Positions 34,901 through 49,684 of a stretch of 59,354 nucleotides of DNA are shown here, one piece after another. The notes under the pieces are model-generated. The model was not told where the DNA came from. It worked only from the letters and a program-made list of their open reading frames with translations, and did not search any database. How positions within the stretch are numbered: position 1 is the stretch's first letter; the number at the start of each line of letters is the position of its first letter. The position numbers and the translations under genes are program-made. This DNA is from Thamnocephalis sphaerospora (Eukaryota > Zoopagomycota > Zoopagomycetes > Zoopagales > Sigmoideomycetaceae), in contig KZ992447.1 of assembly GCA_003614735.1 (NCBI GenBank), positions 1 through 59,354 on the forward strand, written 5' to 3'.

Positions 34901-36432
34901 TCACGGAAGACGCGCCAGCACGCGCGCATTATCAAGAAAAACGCGCACTAGTTCAGCAAACGAGTTGCGCTCCTTGCGCAGATGCCGTCCATGCTCACGC
35001 TTGAGCGCAGCCACATCCCACAGCTCCAATTCCAGCTCATGCGTCGTGTTGGCAACATCCTAACGATGCATGTAAGCGTACAACGATAAAGGCAGCATTC
35101 CTGACAGCAGACACCACCACCCACCTGGCTGGTGACCAGCGTAAGGTCTACCTTGCAGTGCTGGTGCTTGTAGGTGGCGCGGTTCTTTTTGCGCTCATGT
35201 GTCCATTGACTGCTCGGCATCGACGCTAGCGCACCATTCATGTCATGAGCCTACCAAACGATGGCACAGCACGGATGTACCTTACTCACCAGGCTCTTCC
35301 GTATTGATGGATATTCGAAAATCAAACGGACACATGGGCAAATGCATGTTCAAGTCAGCCAGGCGCTCCTTCCACATAATGCCGCCGGGCACTATGTTGT
35401 TGCCATCCCAGTCAAAGGTTACGCGTGTCCGTACGCCGTCCTCCTGGTAGAAGCGATCACGCTCGAGCACCCGCTTAAAACCAACGCGGTGGCCCTGAAC
35501 AAACGGCGTTAGGCCAGCGCCTCCACGTGTGTCGCCCAACAACGCATGTCGCCTACCTTGTGATTCGGCTTTTGCGTCTCTTCGACGCGCTTGTTTAGCC
35601 GCTCGTTGATGCGCTTGTGCCATTCCTGCCACGGTCACCGGATGCACGTCAGCGTCCGCGTTAGACTGTCCCGACTATGTGTGCCAACTTACAGCAGGCA
35701 TATTCGACTCGAAGCGCATCCATGAGGCGTCGCTGGGAGAGATGACTGGCAACCAGCGCCGCGCATGAGTGCGCGTATGCTACTGCCACTACGCCATCCT
35801 ATTGCCTCTCACCGGTTTCCGAGACGACCGGCAAGCGTATCCGCTGTCCCGTCTGCTTATCCAACAGTAGACCAAACTTTGCCTCAATCTAATCCATCGC
35901 GCATTGTCCATCTGACATTAGCTTTCAGGGTTAGCGGCCCCTGCCCACCACGTGTGCCCACCTCTAGGTTTGACTGGTTGATATAGCGCAGAATGAGGTC
36001 GGTAACGATGCGCAACGCGTCGTCTACGTTGCAGTTGCCAAACAGCGTGGGCTCCAGGCCGCTGGCAGCCGAGAACGCTGTGATGCTATGTGTAAGGGCA
36101 TGCGACTGCATCTGAACAGCGCCTAGCGTGGGCACTGACGCCTGGCTCGCACTCAGTGGAGGGAAGGAAGAAGCTGGCGGCGCTGCACCGCCTGCCCCAG
36201 GCGCGGCCGACAGCGGAGCAAGCGTGGGCACGACGCTGCCTTGCGCGGCGGCCACCACAGTCGCGCCGTTGGTCCGGTTGCCCTCATCACTCTCGCCATT
36301 ATCGTCGGAATCGGTGCGTACGCGTTTACGCGGATTCTCCTTGAGATCAGCCTGCTCGGCCACCGCGGTCACTTTGGCAGCGACCGGCGGTACCGCCAGC
36401 GCCGACTGTGTCGAGGGCGGTAAATCAGCCAT
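34901..36432 (-). CDS. CET1: mRNA-capping enzyme subunit beta (polynucleotide 5'-triphosphatase)
   Basis: Seven exons (36432..35962, 35888..35813, 35745..35693, 35625..35557, 35494..35290, 35225..35125, 35059..34901) give 377 residues. The enzyme removes the gamma phosphate from nascent mRNA before guanylylation, in the fungal metal-dependent tunnel class. Motif A is NLEIEAKFG, restored only after splicing; MRFESNMPAEWHKRINERL follows. The tunnel strands are RTRVTFDW ... MCPFDFRISINTE and RKKNRATYKHQHCKVDLTLV, and motif C is THELELELWD. The first 130 residues are Ala/Pro-rich and disordered, with a basic patch (PRKRVRTD) that could be a nuclear signal. The start is the ATG at 36432; a longer frame upstream opens only with GTG. 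It sits between DUS3 (107 bp upstream) and U2AF35. Confidence 0.93.
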
Positions 36433-36539
36433 GGCGTGGATGTATGAGGGACAAGTCGGTGCCAGCAAAGCCACTCGCCCTTTTAATGCCCATCACAGTG
36501 AAACGTGACCCATGAGAAGAAAACACCACCACCGCATCA

Positions 36540-38899
36540 TCAGCCTTCGATGTTGTTGTCGTACGCGTTGGCCTTGTGCTTTGGAATAAAGCTAAAGTCG
36601 TCCGGAGCAGGACCAAGCAGCATCTCGCTGATGCGCACCCAGTCGCTGGCGCGCGGACTGGCCAGCAGCGTTTCCAGCTCATCACGGCCGCGGAAGGCAG
36701 GCGGGCGCTCGTTGATCCGCTGCGGCAGCACCTCAAGCAGACCTACCGGGATATACCGATGCAGGAATGACTGCCACTCGCACAGGAAGCGGCGTGTCTG
36801 ATTGACGCCCTGCGTGTCCGAGCCCCAGTGCTCAAGGCCGTAGTCGCAAAACTCCTTCATGACGTCCAGACGCTCACGTGACGAAATGTCCCAATGCCGG
36901 CGCTCCTTGATTTCCTGGAAGATCCACGGCTTGATGAGCGCACCGCGGCCAATCATCAGTCCGTCCACGCCGTCCTGCTCCAGGTGGCGGTAGTACTCTT
37001 CGTAGGAAAGCACGTCGCCGTTGCCAAAGAACGGCATGGTCGTGCATAGCTGCTTGCATTCGCGCGTGTACTCCCAGTCGGCCAAGCGCGTGTACCGCTG
37101 CTGGCGCGATCGACCATGCAGCGTGCCGAGCGCAGCGCCCCAAGATTCAAATCGCGGCACCAACTTGTGTGCCAGCGGCTTGTTGTCGGCCACTCCCATG
37201 CGGAACTTGACCGTAAGCGGGCAGCTCAGTACCTGAAGATATCCAAACGCAATTGGATCCATGGCATCGGTGCGTCAGCAATTGGATAGCCATTGCTATA
37301 GCATAGAGCATTACCTGGTTCATGCCACGAACAATGCGGCCCAGCTTGCCCGGTGTCTCCATCAAGCCGCTGCCGGAGCCCTGGTAGCAGAGGATGGACC
37401 CATTTAGCTCAAGTCGTTGCACGCTGCTTTGCTACAATAGCTTATATATCACCCACCTGCTTGTACACCATCTCCATGGGACAGCCCAGGTTGATGTCGA
37501 CAAAGTCGACGTCCAGCTGGTTTTCAATCACCTCGGCAAGGCGAACAAGCGGTTCGGGTCGGTTGCCGCACACCTGGACGCCAAAGATATCCTCACATGC
37601 GTGCCGCTTTGTAAGTGCCCACTCGGTGCGCTGGCCCTGTAGCAGATTGGTGGCCATGGCCATTTCGCCGCAGGTAATGTCTACGCCGAATCGCTTGCAC
37701 ACGCGACGGAAAGGCAGATTGCCAACCGTCGTCAGCGGGGCCAGATAAGTTTTGCCGCGGAAATCAATGTGGCGCTTCTCGGCCACGCGCAGCGGCACAT
37801 CCGGACTGGCATCAAACTCTGTCTCTGCAGCTTCGCTCGCAGCCATCTGACGTGCCTGCTCGGCCAGCACTGCCTCCGAGTTGGGCAGCTTGTACTAGTG
37901 CGCGACAGAACGCATGAGTATCTACCAGGCTCGACAGCTGCAGCGCAACCATGATGCCCCAATACTCACTGTGTGTGTGCGCAGCTGCTTCATCGTCTCG
38001 AAACCAACTCCGTTCTTGAGCGGTGGCGGCGGATTGGCAAGTCTCTGTTAATATTGCCCAGCGCAATATTAACGCATGCTTCTATCATCAACATCGCTCT
38101 TGCCAACCCCGCCTACCTCTTCGTTTACGAGCTGGTTGCCATCGGCATCTGTGTGCGCCTGAGCAAATCGGCAGCGCACGCCAAAGCGGCACCTAGGCGC
38201 AAACGGCCAATTTAGTTACCATCGACGGCAGCAGCTGGCCACGATTGCCGCAGACACTCACTTGCCAAACACCTCATAGTTTACGCAGCGATCGCCAATA
38301 TCTGGGGTTTTGTTGGCCAAATACTGCTTGATGTCGTGAGAGAATTTACACCTATATCACAGCGATGCGTCCTTGTTAATGCAAACGTTCTCGACAACGG
38401 CTTATGACATTGTGGCTTACTTGTCGCCGGCACCGCAGCCGCGCTCGCTCGTCAAATATTTGCAAAGCTGCCACCATTGTAGACCGTCAGTTCGGCCGTG
38501 TAGCCCGAATGCTCGCTCTCCAAGTCACAACACACCTGGAAAGCATCATTACTGTGCGATTTGGCGCGACTCTTGTTCTGACCGCGCTCACGCTTGCGCT
38601 TCTTGGCCGCAGGCTCCGACAGCGCCTCGTCTGCTGCAGCGGTGCTCTCATCGGCCGCTCCAGCCAACTTTTCTGCCCCGGCTTCCGAAGCGTCTACCGC
38701 GATCTGAGGAGCAGCAGGCACAGTGCCCACCTCGGCGCGTGTCTCGTCCACAAGGAATCTAGTCGTGCGTTAGTCGGTGCAAAAGTCATCGCAACCGCTC
38801 TCCGTGAACACACTCTTGTTTAATAGGTGCGATTCCTCGGTTGCGCGCCGGCAGCCGCTCAGCCGCTGGCGGTGCCGTAGTTTCTGGGGCAGGTTCCAT
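36540..38899 (-). CDS. DUS3: tRNA-dihydrouridine(47) synthase
   Basis: Nine exons (38899..38814, 38758..38536, 38467..38421, 38351..38262, 38192..38117, 38044..37970, 37894..37457, 37380..37315, 37232..36540) give 597 residues. Dus3 reduces U47 of tRNAs, and certain mRNA uridines, using FMN and NADPH. The N-terminus ends in [13 protein letters not shown]; an Ala-rich stretch with KKRKRERGQ follows. Two CCCH zinc fingers are assembled by splicing: [20 protein letters not shown] and an incomplete second one, [15 protein letters not shown]. The catalytic barrel has [21 protein letters not shown], the active-site [64 protein letters not shown] and the C-terminal helical domain. All junctions are in phase. 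Confidence 0.95.
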
Positions 38900-39209
38900 T
38901 GCACTAAATGGTTTGACGTGGGCAGTACAAGCAATCGTGTCAAGAAAAAAAAAGAAAGATGATGTTTGCAATCCACTCGCCACGTGACTGCATTAGATGA
39001 GCCTGAGTTACTGCGCAGCTCGATTTCCAGACACTATGTCTCCGACAGCACATGACGAACCCACATGCTTGCTCGATAGCAGAAACTGTAACTCTATTGT
39101 AAAATGGCCCTTGAGGCAGACTGAATAGCGGTGGACCCGACACCTTGCATCCTGCACCGCTTTTACAAGCGTGCTACTGTAACGCGACGCCTGATTGCCG
39201 ACACGCTCA
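38900..39209. other. Intergenic region
   Basis: 310 bases between the DUS3 start and the 3' end of the small secreted-protein gene. It is A-rich around 38943-38960 and should hold the DUS3 promoter. No gene or RNA element is seen. Confidence 0.5.
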
Positions 39210-39491
39210 TCATGGTTTGTCCGCGGTATTACCCGTCGGTGGATCGGCGGCTTTGGCTACCATTTTGCTGGCACGCAAACTATTGCTCTTCTTTGCAGGC
39301 GGCCACGGCTCAGACAGCTGAAGGCGCTCTTTCTTTTTCTTGAGCCGACCATCGGAAATCACACCATAGCGCAGCGCAAGTAGTGCCCAGTCACTGCCGT
39401 CAAAAGGGACAGCCTCAGCAGATCGAATGCTCCGACTTGCAACGCCGGCGATGGCCAATAGGGCCGCAATAAGGCAGAGCTTTGTGTTCAT
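39210..39491 (-). CDS. Small predicted secreted protein, 93 aa
   Basis: From the ATG at 39491, the protein opens with a clear signal peptide (MNTKLCLIAALLAIAGVASRS). A short mature region follows: AVPFDGSDWALLALRYGV, a lysine run (KKKKER), a Pro/Lys segment and a polar tail. No conserved family or cysteine pairs are visible, so a disulfide-rich effector is unlikely. A TATA-like CTATTTAA on the minus strand about 95 bases upstream supports transcription. The upstream extension of the frame lacks a better ATG. Function unknown. Confidence 0.5.
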   Translation of the reverse strand: MNTKLCLIAALLAIAGVASRSIRSAEAVPFDGSDWALLALRYGVISDGRLKKKKERLQLSEPWPPAKKSNSLRASKMVAKAADPPTGNTADKP

Positions 39492-39580
39492 GCTGGTGTT
39501 GATAGTAGAGGTGTCGATTGCACAGCTATGCCAAGTTGATTGGTTGTGTCGATGGTCAGCGGACGTCTGCAAAAAGGCGT

Positions 39581-39588
39581 TTAAATAG
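39581..39588 (-). promoter_or_regulatory. TATA-like element of the 93-aa secreted-protein gene
   Basis: The minus strand reads CTATTTAA, about 90-97 bases before the ATG at 39491; this is a plausible spacing for a short leader. Confidence 0.4.
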
Positions 39589-40819
39589 TGTAAGGCTGGT
39601 AACCCAGTGCAGCGTTTTGGCTGGCAATGGTCTGGTGCGGGGGATAGGCACGATATTCGACTGACCGCTCCGCTAAAACATATAGCCACGTGCGTCCATA
39701 TGGCTGGTAGTAGGCGAGTAAACTGAGGGCATGCGCGAAGACAACGAAAGGTCTGTGCGCATAAGACACGTGGAGTCAACCTGAGCAGTAGAAACATGTG
39801 TTGCAAGATGTAAAAACGTCATGTAGCGACAAGACAACCTCGTGCCACCCGGTGGATTACTAAAAGCTGCAGTGAATAGTGTCAATGGCCACCATTCACG
39901 TTTGTGTCTTTTGCTTTACAACAACACCTGCGCTGTTAAAAATCTGCAACACGGGGATCTGTGCACGCAATGCTCCTCGTGCTGCGCAATGATACGGCGG
40001 CAATGTTTAGCGTGGCTAGCCAGGGTGAACGCACAATAGGAGAATCGCCATCAGGATATGACAGAGGGCTAGCTCACGTATGGCTACAGCGTTGTTGTAC
40101 AATGTGTGTATCTTTGGCGGTACATCAGCGCACATCGCTAGTGGTGCATTAGTGCTGTAACTCTGTGACGCCCTGGCATCAGTGTGGTAATGCTGCCTGT
40201 CTTAGATGTCCGAGTGTGCTGAGTACGAGAGCAGGAATTGCTCATCGGCTGCATCCTGTTGCACCAGAGCAAGTAGCTTGCACAGTTTGTTGGCCCAATT
40301 TTTGGCAAGTTGGTACAGCTCGGTGAGAGTCCAATGCGACAAGCATAATCAAGTGGGCTTCCCTGAGTGGCAAGCGCGCTGGACACTCAAAATAGAAGCA
40401 TCAGACGCGCAGCATGATGCGGAACGAGTGCCGCCGACAATGCAACGAATCATCATACTGCATGTGTACCGAAAGGCAAACAGAAATCGCAAACGACACA
40501 TGGCGCTTTTGGTGCAGCAATAGTAGACTCAAGTAATTTAATAGACCGAATTCTATCGTAAACTCATGCCAGACCCGCTTGCAAGGTCACGATCGTTATG
40601 CGGCCTGATTCGCACAGCCTTGATGCCCGGGAATAACTTGCAGTTTTTGTGGTGTACAGCGTCACATCATTCTTGGAAACCCTGATTTCAGGTCTATTCT
40701 TGGAGGTCTTGGTAGCAACGGTCTGTGTGCCAATTGGTACCTTGTAACGGATATCCAGGTGAGACCGGTACATATTGTATACGGTTAGCCTTCTACGCTA
40801 TCTACCCAGCCGTCTATGC
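39589..40819. other. Intergenic region, 1.2 kb
   Basis: No supported gene. A minus-strand frame at 40564-40773 reads like coding sequence over about 40 residues (IRYKVPIGTQTVATKTSK) but has no family match and no clear splice link to the gene upstream. Confidence 0.4.
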
Positions 40820-40990
40820 TTATAGATCCGGGGCTGGAGCTGGAGCTGGAGCTGGAGCTGGAGCTGGATCCCCAGCCGGAATCGAGGTAGAGCTGTCTGA
40901 CACACTCGGTGTAGCGCTAGCGAATGAGCCCATGAGGGCGATGCCAGCCAGGACAGTGACAGCGGCGTCAATCAGAGAAGTGAAGCGCAT
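40820..40990 (-). CDS. Small predicted secreted protein with Pro-Ala repeat, 56 aa
   Basis: The ATG at 40990 gives MRFTSLIDAAVTVLAGIALMGSFASA, a signal peptide with an A-S-A type cleavage end. The mature part is only about 30 residues: Ser/Thr-rich, then (AP)n and a DL terminus. The AP run comes from an almost perfect GCTGGA hexamer repeat. A minus-strand TATATA lies about 135 bases upstream. It could be a cell-wall or secreted peptide; no family is recognised, and the size leaves real doubt that it is translated. Confidence 0.45.
   Translation of the reverse strand: MRFTSLIDAAVTVLAGIALMGSFASATPSVSDSSTSIPAGDPAPAPAPAPAPAPDL
40832..40867. repeat. GCTGGA hexanucleotide repeat
   Basis: About six near-perfect units inside the small secreted-protein frame, encoding alternating Pro-Ala on the minus strand. 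Confidence 0.9.
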
Positions 40991-41120
40991 GTTGTCTATT
41001 TTGATGCTGTGAAAGTTTGCCAAAACCCGTGAAATGGTTGTCGTGCGTTGTGTGGCTGTTGTGGGTGAACTGAATGTAGAGAGAGGTGCAGAACAAGCAA
41101 GGCTAGCAGAAATACGATGC

Positions 41121-41130
41121 CCATATATAG
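41121..41130 (-). promoter_or_regulatory. TATA box of the 56-aa secreted-protein gene
   Basis: The minus strand reads CTATATATGG, about 135 bases before the ATG at 40990. Confidence 0.45.
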
Positions 41131-42658
41131 CGGCTCGAATATGCGTCGGTCGGCAGTACCCCGTGGCATCAACTTCAACGGCATGTGTGGATTCGGGGGT
41201 GACGCGATGCCTTCCAGCCCATCTGTTTCGGTTACAGTGTTATTTAACTGAACCCAGCTGAGCCATCGTGTATCTGGCGCACGCCAATCATTCGCTCATA
41301 TTCGCATATGGCATCAAAACTGTTACGCGTCTCCCCTTCTACTGTCCACGTTAGGTTACTTGGGGTCTGAACATGGCACTTGGCCACAGTTCAATAAGCT
41401 GTGTGTCTCCAATGGCGCGTATTTTGCCCAAATTAGAGTGGCGGCTGTTGTAGGGGAGTATCGTGTCGATAAAAATGTGCACAGTGCAAGTGCGATCTTG
41501 TAAGAAGGCCATGTGGCGCAAGTATGCTGAGCTATCGCTGGTTCAAAGAATGGCAGCATGGCGAATTCGTCGAGGTTTGAAGTGGAGTGGCGCCCGCCAG
41601 TAGATGAGCTGAAACGATAAGCGGAATGTCTTTGCACAATGCAGTGCTAGTCAGCACAGACGAATAAGCCGACGTCAACAGCGTGGGGGGCGACAGCACA
41701 GCTGCTCCTCTCGAGCGTGGTGCTCGGTGGAGCAACATGACTGCATGGCTTATTCGGCAAGTCGACAATTATGATCATACTCGGATGCCGTCGAGCTCTA
41801 TCGTGCGTGATTTCAAATATTTCAGATGATTTTGAGCCCTCAATTGTCATATTGGCGACAGCCTAATTTCCAGCAGTCTTTTCGGTGTTTAGCGGCAATG
41901 ATGCTGTATACTGTGCGCTGTTGCATTGCGAGCAATTGTTCTGCAAGAGAGTGTTTTTCCGATGGAGCTGCTTGACAGACGTGATGCAGCGCGTTGCGGT
42001 CAACCCAAATGGACCAACCAAAAAAGCACAGCGGGCGTAATAGCACGACGTTCGGGTAACTAAGCGGTCGTGCGTGTTTTGACAATGTACCGGTAATATT
42101 CTGGTAGTGATGACAAAAAGGCTACTACACTGCCAGGCACTGGTAAATGATGGCTATCTAGTATGGCTCGCTTTAGGAGGTGAATACCGAAGCCCCAAGA
42201 GAAAGCTAAATGTGCACACAGTAAATGTTGATTTGTTACTGGTTGCCACACTGGCTGATAGGACAACGGCGTCCACGAGCTTGCATGTTGCTACAAAATC
42301 TGAGAATACCAAAGCGATCACTTTACAGGATACGGATACCGTCCAACAGGTTTGTATGCGCAAATACAGGCAGAGCAGCTACGTAGCTGGTGGTTTATTT
42401 GCTCATGTGGACCGCTCCATAAGGCGTAATGTGATGGCGAATGTCACGGTAAGCACGTTTATGCTTAGACCAATAAAACGCACCGGCTGCCATCACAACA
42501 AAGCACATCCATTAGCTTACCTTCGCTGTGCACCGTCGCGTCTGGGAGGCGAGTCAAGAAGGCGACACGCCGTGGGCGGATCTCAGCGGACGCGACGCTT
42601 TGTTTCCCTCACAGCAATCCCTCCTTTACCTGCGTGTCCAAGCGCCATCTAGCCACGC
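41131..42658. other. Intergenic region, 1.5 kb
   Basis: No supported gene. A plus-strand frame at 42107-42652 (181 codons) has no recognisable motif, and its end overlaps what should be the INO80 leader. The INO80 promoter must lie here. Confidence 0.4.
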
Positions 42659-47560
<4,902 letters not shown>

Positions 47561-47784
47561 CCTGCATGGCACCACGCAATAGCTGTTGCGCGTGTTGCAA
47601 CTGCATAAAGAGCGCAAATTTGTTGTACATTTGGGACGCAGCGCAGCGTTGTGCGTGGTCAAAGTGCATCCCTTGCGTCTCACCGTGTCGTGCTGGCCTT
47701 GTGGCGGAGGTGCGAGTCACAGCACGCGGGTCTTGGGCCAACAGACGCCATGTAAACATCACCGCTTGTTTTCCCCACGCCACC

Positions 47785-48825
47785 ATGTCTCCTCGCCGCC
47801 GGTCCCGGAGCAGATCTAGATCTCCTGCACGGCGCAGCACGCGTGAGGCAGGCCGCAGCGAACGAAGGCAACGCTCGCGCTCTCCAGCGCGCTCATATGC
47901 AGAGGACAGGCGACGGCCGCGTGAGCGTCGTCGCAGTCGCAGTCCCAGCCGTAGCCGCAGTCGCCATCGCAGTCGGAGTCGTGATCGCAGTCGATCGCAC
48001 CGTAGTGACCGGGCACGCAGCCGGAGCACGAGTCGGGAGTATCGTCGGGATGTAACACGGACTGGTGAGCAGCGCTGCTGTGCAGTATAGGCGTCATGGC
48101 TAGCACCTAACGAGCTTACCTGCTGGACGCGTGCCGCTTTCAAACAATGGACGCGTCCGCAACGCACCACCGTTTGGCGACTGGATACGCCACGGGCACC
48201 ACATTGCCGTACTGGTTGCCGCATCGCTGGTGAATCATGCTTGCTGCAACAACGTCGATGATGCGCCCGCCAATCATCAGACAGCCATGTTCGTGATCGG
48301 CGCCGTAGCCGCGACCTGGAGCGCAGCCGCGATCGCAGCCGTAGTCTCAGCCGTGACCGTAGCAGAAGTCGCAGTCGCAGCCGTGACCACAGTAGAGATC
48401 GAGATCGCAAGCGGCGTGGTAGGGATTACAAAAAGACGGCAAGTGTTACGGCGGGCACTCTTGGTGGCAGATGCGTAGCTTACCAGCCTGTATGTTGGCG
48501 ATCCAGAGTAAAAAGAAGCGCAAGACGAAAAAGGCCAAGCGCGACGTCTCATCCAGTTCAGTAAGTGTATGCATCGACTATGGAGCGCAAGATGCTTGCC
48601 AATGCAAAGCTGTCTACCGTAGAGCTCTGATTCGGATCCGGATGCGCCGCGCAGTGCCATTACCGGCAAGAAGGTAAGCGCATACACTGTCCTCAGCGAT
48701 ATTGCCATCGTCCAACCGAGCACGTGGTCTAGATCAAGCTCAAGGTCCGCAAGACGCTGGACGACAAGAATCGTGACCAGAACCGCGACGAGCTTTTGCA
48801 GTTCCTCAACTCTGCGTACAGTTAG
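47785..48825 (+). CDS. RS-rich protein with conserved-looking C-terminus
   Basis: Exons 47785..48064, 48281..48444, 48507..48560, 48623..48673 and 48733..48825 give 213 residues. The first two-thirds are Arg-Ser/Arg-Asp repeats (SPRRRSRSRSRSP ... RDHSRDRDRKRR), as in splicing-associated SR proteins, but no RRM is present. The C-terminus changes character: KKKRKTKKAKRD, a Ser/Asp acidic patch, ITGKKIKLKVRKTLDDKN and a final DELLQFLNSAYS helix. The last three introns are clean and in phase. The first (216 nt) is longer than usual and could hide an exon; the second donor (GTTACG) is weak. Probably nuclear and linked to pre-mRNA processing, by composition only. I do not recognise the family with certainty. 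Confidence 0.65.
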
Positions 48826-49065
48826 TGATCTTGCCTTGTTCAGTAAAGCGCAGCTGCAGGGTTGCACAGACTACCATGACCACGATGACGCGGCGCTCCG
48901 CAAGTGGGTCCACCACATCTTGCTGAGCCCTCGCCGCTTGTTCTGACCGCGCATAGATTCACCACTGTTGTTCAATCTATACTGGTTGACGTTCACGCAA
49001 CACGTCTGCTCTTCCATCGGTGGCGTTGTTTTCCATCTCCTATCCGTCTGCCACGCTCTGTCCTC

Positions 49066-49467
49066 ATGGATTTGATTAGGCTGCTACCATTCCCGCTGCC
49101 GCCAGCTGCGGAACAGCTGCTCGTCGAGTACCTGCCCGCCGAGTATCTGCCGCGCCTGCCCACGCTCACCGACACGCTGACCGTGGTGTTTGAGCGCGTA
49201 CCTCTGTTTGAAAATCAGTTGATGTTTTATTTGCTCCTTGGCATTCTCATCTATGTCGTGGTGAGCATGGTTCTCAGCACCATGCGCTGGATGCTAAATC
49301 TCTTTACGTTTGCCATCAAGGCCGCTGTTGTTGTCGCCATCGGGCTGTACCTGTATCAAGCAAGCCAGGGTGGTGAAGGCCAGCAGCATGCGCAGCTTTC
49401 GGGTCTACTTTCGCTAAAGGGCACCGCTACGGCTGGCGGCGCACTGCCGACTGGAACCGCCACGTAG
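49066..49467 (+). CDS. Apq12-like small membrane protein
   Basis: A single exon of 133 residues from the ATG at 49066. An amphipathic N-terminus (MDLIRLLPFPLPPAAEQLL), a loop, then two adjacent hydrophobic segments (LMFYLLLGILIYVVVSMVL and FAIKAAVVVAIGLYLYQ) separated by a short RWMLNLF linker. The tail is Gly/Ala/Thr-rich. Size and the paired transmembrane layout match Apq12, a nuclear-envelope/ER protein linked to pore biogenesis and lipid homeostasis. The sequence signal is weak, so this is a topology-based suggestion. Convergent with RACK1, 217 bp away. Confidence 0.5.
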   Translation: MDLIRLLPFPLPPAAEQLLVEYLPAEYLPRLPTLTDTLTVVFERVPLFENQLMFYLLLGILIYVVVSMVLSTMRWMLNLFTFAIKAAVVVAIGLYLYQASQGGEGQQHAQLSGLLSLKGTATAGGALPTGTAT

Positions 49468-49684
49468 TAGAGATAGCGGCGGTAGATGGTCATTTTTGCC
49501 AGTGCTGCGCTTGTTTTGTTGTCTAGTCATTGCAATGCGCGTCTATATACAGTAAACTACGCGTGCTGCAGTCTGACGGATAGCTAGTGCAAAGAAGCTC
49601 GGACAAACGGGTGTTGCCAAGCAATCTTTATTTGCGCGACAACAGCGAGGCCACCGACAGCCGGGTAGAAACGAGCTTGAAGGC

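Noticed and set aside
40564-40773. Minus-strand 69-codon frame (IRYKVPIGTQTV...)
   Set aside because: Composition looks partly coding, but there is no recognised family, no signal peptide and no good splice donor linking it to the secreted-protein gene upstream.
42107-42652. 181-codon plus-strand frame upstream of INO80
   Set aside because: No motif, ends inside the probable INO80 leader and has no downstream exon.
47569-48410. Long Arg/Leu-rich minus-strand frame opposite the RS protein
   Set aside because: It is the reverse complement of AGY/CGY serine-arginine repeats, which automatically gives a long open frame.
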